36,441 nucleotides of DNA. Source: Rhodospirillales bacterium. GTDB lineage: Bacteria; Pseudomonadota; Alphaproteobacteria; Rhodospirillales; WMHbin7. A program made the position numbers and the translations under genes. This document shows, piece by piece, positions 31,261 to 36,441 of the stretch (position 1 is the stretch's first letter; each line of letters opens with the position of its first letter). The stretch is taken from contig JACRJC010000017.1 in assembly GCA_016215555.1 (NCBI GenBank), positions 1-36,441 on the forward strand, given 5' to 3'. The notes beneath the pieces are model-generated. The model was not told the origin of the DNA. It saw only the letters and a program-made list of their open reading frames with translations, and made no database searches.

Positions 31261-33105
31261 TTACCCTTCCCCATGGAAACGGTCATGGATTTTCTTGGCC
31301 GTGGCCCGGCTGATGCCCGGAACCTTCATCAATTCCTCGACCGGGGCCTCGGTGACGGCCTTGCCCGATCCGAAATGATTCAAAAGCGCCTTCTTGCGTC
31401 CGGCCCCGATGCCCTCGACATCGTCGAGCGGGGTGGCGCCGATGGCCATCGAGCGCTTGGCCCGATGGCTGCCGATGGCGAAGCGGTGCGCCTCGTCTCG
31501 CAGGCGCTGCAGAAAATACAGCAGCGGATCGCGCTCGGGCAGTTGGATGGGCTCGGCCTTTCCCGGCAGGAACAATCTTTCCTTGCCTGCATTGCGGTCT
31601 GGTCCCTTGGCGATGGCGATCAGGGCCACGTCCTCGATGCCCTCCTCGGCCAGAGCCGCCTCGACGGCATGCAATTGGCCCAGACCCCCATCGATCAGGA
31701 CCAGATCGGGCCATAATCCCCGGTCGCGTTCGGGATCTTCCTTCTGGGCTCGCAGGAAGCGCCGCGACATCACTTCGCGCATCATCCCGAAATCGTCGCC
31801 CGGCGTCAGCTCGGTGTTTTTGATGTTGAAGCGCCGATAGGCCGATTTGATGAAACCCTCGGGCCCGGCCACGATCATGGCCCCGACGGCGCTGGTGCCC
31901 ATGACATGGCTGTTGTCGAAAACCTCGATCCGTTCCGGCATCGCCTCCAAGCCCGCCAACTCGCCCAGTTTTTCCAAAAGCTCGGTTGTATGGGCGTTTT
32001 CGCTCAGGCGTCTTGTCAGGGCTTCCCGGGCATTGACAAGAGCATGGTCGATGGCTTTCTTCTTGTCGCCGCGCTCGGGCACCGCCAGTTCCACCTTGCG
32101 CCCGGCCCTCAGGCTCAGGGCCTCGGCGATCAGCGCGACTTCGGGCACCGGCGTTGACAGCAGAATCAGGGGCGGTGGCGGACGGTTGGCGTAGAACTGG
32201 CCCAGGAAAGCCTGCAGCACCTCGCCCGCCGCCTCGCCGTCGGTGCCGGCGGGGAAATAGGCCCGGTTGCCGAAATTCTGCCCGGCGCGAAAGAAGAAGA
32301 CCTGCACGCAGGCCTTGCCGCCCGCCAGATGGATGGCCGCCACATCGGCATCGGCAATGCCCGAAAGGCTGATATCCTGGCGGGCCTGGATGCGAGACAA
32401 GGCCTGAATGCGGTCGCGGAACTCGGCGGCCTTTTCATATTCAAGGTCTTCTGCCGCTTCTTCCATGCGCTGGGCCAGGCCCTGCTGGACGGCCTGGCTG
32501 CGCCCCGACAGAAAGTCGCGCGCCTCGGCAACCAGCGCCTGATAGGCCTGGGGCGTGATGCGTCCGGCGCAAGGCCCCGAGCAGCGTTTGATCTGATAAA
32601 GCAGGCAGGGCCTTGTCCGATTGGCGAAAACGGCGTCCGAACAGGTGCGCAGCAAAAAGGCGCGCTCCAGGATGTTCAACGTCAGGTTTACGGCAAGGCC
32701 GGACGCGAAGGGTCCATAGTAATCGCCCTTCAAATTTTTTGCCCCGCGATGCTTCATCAAGCGAGGCCATTCATGATCGCCGGCCAGCAAAATGAAGGGG
32801 AAAGATTTGTCGTCTTTGAGCAGGATGTTGAAGTGGGGGCGGAACTCCTTGATCAGATTGCCCTCGAGCAGCAAGGCCTCGGCCTCGGTTCTGGTCAGCA
32901 CCACTTCAAGGGCGGCGATGCGCGACACCATGCGCTTCAGGCGGTCCGGCAAGCGATCCAGCTTGGTGTAGGAAGTGACGCGTTTTTTCAGGCTTTTCGC
33001 CTTGCCGACATACAAAACCTCGCCCTTGGCATCCAGCATGCGGTAGACGCCGGGCTGCAAGGGCAGCTTCTTCAACTCGTTTTGAAGAATTTCAAGTCCG
33101 GTCAT
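31261..33105 (-). CDS. uvrC: Excinuclease ABC subunit C, UvrC
   Basis: UvrC makes both incisions in nucleotide-excision repair. Domains in order: GIY-YIG nuclease (LQPGVYRMLDAKGEVLYVGK, from residue 16), a cysteine-bearing region (CLLYQIKRCSGPCAG), the UVR motif that contacts UvrB (EEAAEDLEYEKAAEFRDRI), the RNase H-like 5' nuclease domain (VFDNSHVMGTSAVGAMIV; LVLIDGGLGQL) and C-terminal helix-hairpin-helix motifs (IGAGRKKALLNHFGS, VPGISRATAKKI). Length is 614 residues. The ATG at 33105 has no good ribosome-binding site. It is the first gene of the uvrC-pgsA-mobB-moaDE series. Confidence 0.96.
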   Translation of the reverse strand: MTGLEILQNELKKLPLQPGVYRMLDAKGEVLYVGKAKSLKKRVTSYTKLDRLPDRLKRMVSRIAALEVVLTRTEAEALLLEGNLIKEFRPHFNILLKDDKSFPFILLAGDHEWPRLMKHRGAKNLKGDYYGPFASGLAVNLTLNILERAFLLRTCSDAVFANRTRPCLLYQIKRCSGPCAGRITPQAYQALVAEARDFLSGRSQAVQQGLAQRMEEAAEDLEYEKAAEFRDRIQALSRIQARQDISLSGIADADVAAIHLAGGKACVQVFFFRAGQNFGNRAYFPAGTDGEAAGEVLQAFLGQFYANRPPPPLILLSTPVPEVALIAEALSLRAGRKVELAVPERGDKKKAIDHALVNAREALTRRLSENAHTTELLEKLGELAGLEAMPERIEVFDNSHVMGTSAVGAMIVAGPEGFIKSAYRRFNIKNTELTPGDDFGMMREVMSRRFLRAQKEDPERDRGLWPDLVLIDGGLGQLHAVEAALAEEGIEDVALIAIAKGPDRNAGKERLFLPGKAEPIQLPERDPLLYFLQRLRDEAHRFAIGSHRAKRSMAIGATPLDDVEGIGAGRKKALLNHFGSGKAVTEAPVEELMKVPGISRATAKKIHDRFHGEG

Positions 33106-33119
33106 GAGATCGATGTTGG

Positions 33120-33133
33120 TTGATTCGCATCAA
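33120..33133. promoter_or_regulatory. FNR/ANR-type palindrome upstream of uvrC
   Basis: TTGAT-TCGC-ATCAA is a perfect match to the FNR consensus TTGAT-N4-ATCAA. It lies 15-28 nt upstream of the uvrC start codon, closer than an activator site would normally be, so if used it would more likely repress. The operon also contains molybdopterin genes, whose products serve anaerobic enzymes. Confidence 0.45.
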
Positions 33134-33187
33134 AATTCGAAACGAACAGTCTGACGGAAAAGGGCTTGCGATTTTCTCCACCGATCG

Positions 33188-33208
33188 TGTGGATAAGTTT
33201 GTGGACAA
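33188..33208 (-). promoter_or_regulatory. Pair of DnaA-box-like 9-mers
   Basis: TGTGGATAA (33188-33196) is the complement of the consensus DnaA box TTATCCACA. TGTGGACAA (33200-33208) is a one-base variant in the same orientation 12 nt on. They lie 83-103 nt upstream of uvrC. They may mark DnaA control of the promoter; two boxes alone do not make an origin. Confidence 0.4.
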
Positions 33209-33438
33209 GCATATCCGATAAACCCCGCATCCCAGGTTCTTCCTGGGGTCGCAGCGGATTGCCCGATTCTTGTGCATCTTCATTATCTCTTTGATTTTAT
33301 TGATAATGAGGCACGTCAAGCGCAAACAATCTGTCACAAGTGACGAAACGTCTTGACAGGCAAAGAAACGACGCCCGGCCACGGGCAATTGTGGACGAAT
33401 CGCAAAGCCCCCCGCCTTGGAAAGCCTTGCGATTCCCA

Positions 33439-33855
33439 TTACTTTTTCACCTGATAGCGCTCGATCTCGACGCCGACGCTGGCCGCATCGACAAAGACGT
33501 CGAGTTTTTCGATCCTAACCCGCACCACCTCGACGCGCCGGTCTTCCAGGCACAAGGCGGCCACGCGCTCGGCCAAGGTCTCGACCAGCTTCACATGTCC
33601 CTCGCCGGCCAAGGCCCGCACGCCGGCCACCAAACCCTCGTAGCAGACGACATGCGACAGATCGTCGGCCAGGCTTTCCTCGCGCACGGCCAGATCAAGA
33701 TTGACGCGCACGCGCTGGGCCTGGCTTTCCTCGTGCGAATGCACGCCGATGCGGCAGGCCAGCACCAGATCGCGCACGAAGACATGGCGCACCAGATTCC
33801 TGGCGTCGGCGATGCGCAGGGGCTGCACGACCTTGGAATGGGGATGGGCGGACAT
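33439..33855 (-). CDS. folB: Dihydroneopterin aldolase family protein FolB
   Basis: This 138-residue member of the FolB/FolX tunnelling fold would cleave dihydroneopterin to 6-hydroxymethyl-dihydropterin in folate synthesis. It shows RDLVLACRIGVHSHEESQAQRVRVNLDL, VCYEGLVAGVRALAGEGHVKLVETLAERVAALCL with the conserved catalytic-type Glu and the usual order of strands, and the C-terminal VRIEKLDVFVDAASVGVEIER. The N-terminal ~20 residues are an extension. It follows the FolM-like reductase gene by 3 nt, which supports a pterin role. Confidence 0.9.
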   Translation of the reverse strand: MSAHPHSKVVQPLRIADARNLVRHVFVRDLVLACRIGVHSHEESQAQRVRVNLDLAVREESLADDLSHVVCYEGLVAGVRALAGEGHVKLVETLAERVAALCLEDRRVEVVRVRIEKLDVFVDAASVGVEIERYQVKK

Positions 33856-33858
33856 GGT

Positions 33859-34629
33859 TTACTCCTTGATCCAGGTCGCTGGCGCTGGCGACCAGCCCAA
33901 ATGTTGCCCGCCGTCGAGGGCGATCATCTGGCCGGTGACGGCGGGGGCGGCGATCAGATAGGCCACCGCCTCGGCGATCTCGACCGGATTGGTGCCGCAC
34001 TTCAAGGGCATGGACTGGCATTGACGGTCGAACTCGGCCTGGGTCTGGCGGATGCTGGGCAGCGCCGGCCCCGGCCCGACGGCATTGACGCGGATCCTGG
34101 GGGCCAGCGCCAGGGCCAAGGTGCGGGTCAGCGTCCACAAGCCGGCCTTGCTTAACGTGTAGGTGGTGAAGTGCGGGGTCAGGTTCCAGACCCGCTGATC
34201 GATCAGATTGACCACCGTCCCGGCGGCAGCTTCCGGCAAATGGCGGGCGAAGGCCTGGGTCAGCACGAAGGGGGCCCGAAGGTTGGTTTCCATGTGGAAG
34301 TCCCACATTTCGCGGCTGGTCGATAGCGCGTCGTCGCGCTCGAAGACCGAAGCATTGTTGACCAGCACCCCCAACGGTCCCAGGGCCTTGGCCGCCTCGG
34401 GCACCAAACGCTCGACCTCGCCCTCCTGGGCCAGATCGGCGCTGACGACATTCGCCTTTACCCCCAGACCTTCCACCTCGCGGGCCAAGGCCTCGGCATC
34501 GGGACGCGATCTGTGGCAATGAATGGAAATGTCGAAGCCGAGACCCGCCAGTTTCAGGCTGATGGCGCGGCCGATGCGTTTGGCGGCCCCGGTCACCAGC
34601 GCATGTTTGGGAAGTTTGCCCTCGCTCAT
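33859..34629 (-). CDS. FolM/pteridine-reductase-like short-chain dehydrogenase
   Basis: This 256-residue SDR has the NAD(P)-binding motif TGAAKRIGR; the Arg in place of a Gly in this turn is typical of pteridine reductase and FolM. The catalytic pair is in TYTLSK (Tyr-x3-Lys), and the usual Ser stretch reads NLIDQRV, again as in FolM-type enzymes. A probable role is reduction of dihydropterins (dihydrofolate or dihydromonapterin) with NADPH. The adjoining folB supports this. The ATG at 34629 is 4 nt after the K+ channel stop; the upstream start at 34656 would overlap the channel gene. A general SDR role remains possible. Confidence 0.82.
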   Translation of the reverse strand: MSEGKLPKHALVTGAAKRIGRAISLKLAGLGFDISIHCHRSRPDAEALAREVEGLGVKANVVSADLAQEGEVERLVPEAAKALGPLGVLVNNASVFERDDALSTSREMWDFHMETNLRAPFVLTQAFARHLPEAAAGTVVNLIDQRVWNLTPHFTTYTLSKAGLWTLTRTLALALAPRIRVNAVGPGPALPSIRQTQAEFDRQCQSMPLKCGTNPVEIAEAVAYLIAAPAVTGQMIALDGGQHLGWSPAPATWIKE

Positions 34630-34633
34630 GGCC

Positions 34634-35680
34634 CTAGCCCTCGATCCGAGGTTCAAGTTCGTCGTCCCTGTGTGCTGCGGTCTTGATATCCTCGCGCCGT
34701 CTCGTATGGGCGATGAAGCCCTTCAGCACGCCGCCGCAATGCGGGCAATTGGTTTCCTTGGGCTGGCTGGCCAGATGCTGAAGAATAGACGCCGCCTCTT
34801 CCTCGCTCATGCCCAGTTGCAGGCGCATCTCTTCAAGGGCGTGTTTCTCGGCCTTGGACAAATGCCCGTCGGTCAAGGCCTTGGCGGCCTTCTCGCTGTA
34901 TTCTTCGCGCCTAATGCGCAACTGTTCGGAAAAGCCCGAAGCCAGAATACCCGAAGGCAGGGCCACCATCGCCACACCGGCCACCGCCACCACGCCGCCC
35001 AGCATGCGGCCCAAGGGCGTGATCGGCGTCACATCGCCATAGCCCAGGGTGGTCAGGGTCACCACCGCCCACCACAGCGAGGTGGGAATGTCGGGGAAGA
35101 CATGGGGCTGGGCGGGATGCTCGATCAGATACATCAGGCTGCCCATGAAGACCATGGCGACGATCATGATGAACAAAATGGCGCCGACGGCCCTGGACTC
35201 CTGCCTGAGCACCGCCACCAGCATATGCATGGCCGAGGAATAGCGGGTCAGCTTGAAGATGCGCAGCAAGCGCAGAACGCGCAGCGTGCGCAGATCCAAC
35301 TCGACGAAATAGCCAAGGAAGAAGGGCAGCACCGCCAACAGATCGACAATGGCCAGGGGTGTCGCCATATAGCGCAACCTTCCCCACAGCGGATGTTTGA
35401 AACGGTGATCGCTCAACTCGACCGCCGTCCAGACGCGCAGAACATATTCCACCGTGAAGACGCCGACCGAGATCAGATCGAAGCTATGGAAGACCGGGCC
35501 GTGCGAGATCGACAGCGTCGGCACCGATTCCAGAATCACCGCCAGAATGTTCAGCACGATCAGCGCGATCAGCGCCCCGTCGATCACCTTGACCCAGACG
35601 TCGTTGTGCCCTTCCCCGCCCAGCATATGGTGGATCAGGCGGCGGCTGGCCATTCGCATGGGCTTGCGGGTCGGGTTCAC
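34634..35680 (-). CDS. Voltage-gated potassium channel protein
   Basis: This 348-residue protein has six membrane helices: S1-S3 in the first ~125 residues, an S4 voltage sensor with regularly spaced arginines (LRTLRVLRLLRIFKLTR, ~130-146), and S5-pore-S6 with selectivity filter TLGYGD in LWWAVVTLTTLGYGDVTPI. The filter identifies K+ selectivity. The cytoplasmic tail has a helical region (SEKAAKALTDGHLSKAEKHALEEMRLQ) and a CPHCGG pair near the end, which could bind metal only as part of a multimer because just two cysteines are present. It is the first gene of a series with the FolM-like reductase and folB. Role is probably membrane-potential or osmotic homeostasis. Confidence 0.92.
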   Translation of the reverse strand: MNPTRKPMRMASRRLIHHMLGGEGHNDVWVKVIDGALIALIVLNILAVILESVPTLSISHGPVFHSFDLISVGVFTVEYVLRVWTAVELSDHRFKHPLWGRLRYMATPLAIVDLLAVLPFFLGYFVELDLRTLRVLRLLRIFKLTRYSSAMHMLVAVLRQESRAVGAILFIMIVAMVFMGSLMYLIEHPAQPHVFPDIPTSLWWAVVTLTTLGYGDVTPITPLGRMLGGVVAVAGVAMVALPSGILASGFSEQLRIRREEYSEKAAKALTDGHLSKAEKHALEEMRLQLGMSEEEAASILQHLASQPKETNCPHCGGVLKGFIAHTRRREDIKTAAHRDDELEPRIEG

Positions 35681-35808
35681 AGGATCAGGGCCTCGTTCTC
35701 TCGTCTCCTTTTAGACGATCCTCTTGAATCGAAACAAGGGCGGGAGGGATGAATCTTGCCGGAACCGCCAATTTCGCCGGTTTTTTTCGCGAAAGTGCCG
35801 ACTGGGGC

Positions 35809-35838
35809 TTGACGTGCTATATTCGTTCCATCTAATTT
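35809..35838 (+). promoter_or_regulatory. Probable sigma-70-type promoter of tusA
   Basis: TTGACG (35809-35814) and TAATTT (35833-35838) are separated by 18 nt, 40-70 nt upstream of the tusA ATG. GGGAGGA follows at 35862-35868. The hexamers are each one or two bases off consensus. Confidence 0.5.
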
Positions 35839-35877
35839 ATGCGGTCAGACAATTAAACCTTGGGAGGATCCTTCTTC

Positions 35878-36102
35878 ATGACCACCACGCTCGACGTCAA
35901 AGGATTGAACTGCCCGCTGCCCATCCTGCGCGCCAAGAAGGCGATCAAGGACGTGGCCATGGGCGAGACGCTGGAGGTGCTGGCCACCGATCCCGGCTCG
36001 GTCAAGGATTTCGACGCCTTCTGCCGCCAGACCGGCAACGAACTGGTCGAAAGCAAGGATATGGGCGGCACCTACCGCTTCCTCATCAAGCGCAAGTCGT
36101 AG
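35878..36102 (+). CDS. tusA: TusA-family sulfur carrier protein
   Basis: This 74-residue protein has the TusA/SirA fold with the sulfur-carrying cysteine Cys12 in LDVKGLNCPLPILRAKKAI (the CPxP motif). It also shows GETLEVLATDPGSVKDFDAFC and ends in FLIKRKS. TusA proteins pass persulfide sulfur in tRNA thiolation, molybdenum-cofactor synthesis or sulfur oxidation. The ATG at 35878 has GGGAGG about 10 nt upstream. It is monocistronic and followed by a hairpin. Which pathway it serves here cannot be told; the nearby moaDE genes make a cofactor link possible. Confidence 0.92.
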   Translation: MTTTLDVKGLNCPLPILRAKKAIKDVAMGETLEVLATDPGSVKDFDAFCRQTGNELVESKDMGGTYRFLIKRKS

Positions 36103-36137
36103 GCATAGCGGTCGGCACTCAGCTCTCAGCTTAGCGA

Positions 36138-36166
36138 AAAGGGGTTGGACATCGTTCAACCCCTTT
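36138..36166 (+). terminator. Hairpin after tusA, probable terminator
   Basis: AAAGGGGTTG (36138-36147) pairs perfectly with CAACCCCTTT (36157-36166) around a 9-nt loop. It begins 35 nt after the tusA stop. The T run after the stem is short, so termination may be partial. Confidence 0.6.
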
Positions 36167-36210
36167 ATGCTGACTGCTAATACCAGCTTGCAGAATGAAT
36201 GACTCATTTC

Positions 36211-36308
36211 GCCGGAGCGATTTTTCGCGGGCAACAGGCGCGGAGCGCGCGGCTGTGTGGTTCACAGTAAGCGGTCCGCAACGCATTGCCCGCGAAAAAT
36301 CGCCCGGC
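36211..36308. repeat. Long inverted repeat downstream of tusA
   Basis: An 18-bp perfect arm GCGATTTTTCGCGGGCAA (36217-36234) pairs with 36286-36303. The pairing continues outward, after one unpaired A, with GCCGG (36211-36215) and CCGGC (36304-36308). The 51-nt centre contains a small stem CTGTG/CACAG. Such a structure may be a repetitive intergenic element; no gene is seen within. Confidence 0.75.
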
Positions 36309-36441
36309 CTGCGGTGGGGCCAATCGCCATGCCGGGTTCGTTAGGCCGCTCGCGGGCTTTGCCCGCAAAACCAATGGGCCATCATTGACGGCACCCGTAG
36401 CCCCGCTACGCTCGTCGCGTCCTGCCTGCCCGGACATGGCG
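36309..36441. other. Non-coding edge of the window with a short hairpin
   Basis: No convincing gene is seen. A 6-bp stem GCGGGC (36352-36357) / GCCCGC (36361-36366) with a TTT loop is present. A 77-codon minus-strand frame (36204-36437) runs through the inverted repeat and is probably a translated repeat rather than a gene. Confidence 0.4.

Larger units (their letters stand above)
33106..33438. other. Non-coding stretch between folB and uvrC
   Basis: This 333-nt gap is visibly more A+T-rich than the neighbouring genes. It holds an FNR-type palindrome (33120-33133), two DnaA-box-like sequences (33188-33208), a 6-bp stem CCCAGG/CCTGGG (33231-33247) and an 8-bp inverted repeat TCATTATC (33280-33287) / GATAATGA (33302-33309) with a T-rich spacer. 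A 115-codon minus-strand frame crosses it but has no family features and I do not regard it as a gene. The uvrC promoter must lie here; I could not place it with confidence. Confidence 0.6.

Noticed and set aside
33188-33310. Possible replication origin
   Set aside because: Only two DnaA-like boxes are seen, there is no cluster, and neighbouring genes are not those usually found at alphaproteobacterial origins.
33092-33439. 115-codon minus-strand frame between folB and uvrC
   Set aside because: It has no recognisable domain, unusual composition, no ribosome-binding site, and runs through several palindromic regulatory-type sequences.
35759-35787. Possible terminator ending in a T7 run
   Set aside because: The stem is only about five pairs, and no plus-strand gene lies upstream to be terminated.
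36204-36437. 77-codon minus-strand frame at the window edge
   Set aside because: It is translated from the long inverted repeat and a hairpin region, with no ribosome-binding site; likely a repeat-derived frame.
1-36441. CRISPR arrays, tRNA and rRNA genes
   Set aside because: No regularly spaced direct repeats, cloverleaf with TTCGA arm or rRNA-like sequence was recognised in any gap between genes.

Overview
The window reads as chromosome of a GC-rich alphaproteobacterium, most likely from the Rhodospirillales (Magnetospirillum-like). Reasons are the strong preference for G/C in third codon positions, the conserved order ilvE / petP-type MarR / petR-type regulator / histidine kinase, a DivL-like kinase, and a Mo-hydroxylase operon typical of facultatively anaerobic aromatic degraders. 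The genus is an inference; no 16S or other decisive marker is present.

Layout. 1-730: 3' end of an IS5-type insertion sequence, a CTAG-bounded inverted repeat and a terminator. 729-1678: a 33-residue membrane peptide gene with a CRP-like site, downstream of a CRP/FNR-family regulator. 1744-9452: a lytic transglycosylase, a peroxiredoxin-like protein, the envelope/ribosome block yfgM-bamB-der-corC, and a diguanylate cyclase. 9466-18410: the most distinctive region, an eight-gene minus-strand operon (hcrB-hcrC-hcrA-like Mo hydroxylase, PaaK-type CoA ligase, mocA, yqeB, yqeC, xdhC) opposite a MarR regulator. Matching palindromes lie at the operon head and before xdhC, and yqeC carries an in-frame palindromic repeat element.

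18407-27047: a DivL-like kinase whose phosphoacceptor His is Ala, a hybrid kinase with REC and HPt domains, a queuosine-precursor transporter with queC, and a petP-petR-kinase operon facing ilvE. 28063-29505: a small orphan gene and a three-gene, overlapping toxin-antitoxin-type operon (PIN toxin, ribbon-helix-helix protein, unknown third protein) with two palindromes in front; its base composition looks less GC-rich than its surroundings. 29528-33105: uvrC-pgsA-mobB-moaD-moaE operon, in which MobB has lost its P-loop; an FNR-type palindrome and two DnaA-box-like sequences lie upstream of uvrC. 33439-35680: K+ channel, FolM-like reductase and folB. 35878-36441: tusA and a long inverted repeat.

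How it fits together: the ligase would make an aryl-CoA and the HcrABC-like enzyme would reductively remove a ring hydroxyl (4-hydroxybenzoyl-CoA type chemistry). MocA would make the cytosine-dinucleotide form of molybdopterin, XdhC/YqeB/YqeC would mature or insert the cofactor, and MoaD/MoaE further along would supply molybdopterin. The MarR protein probably senses the aromatic ligand or its CoA ester. Substrate identity is inferred from family resemblance only.
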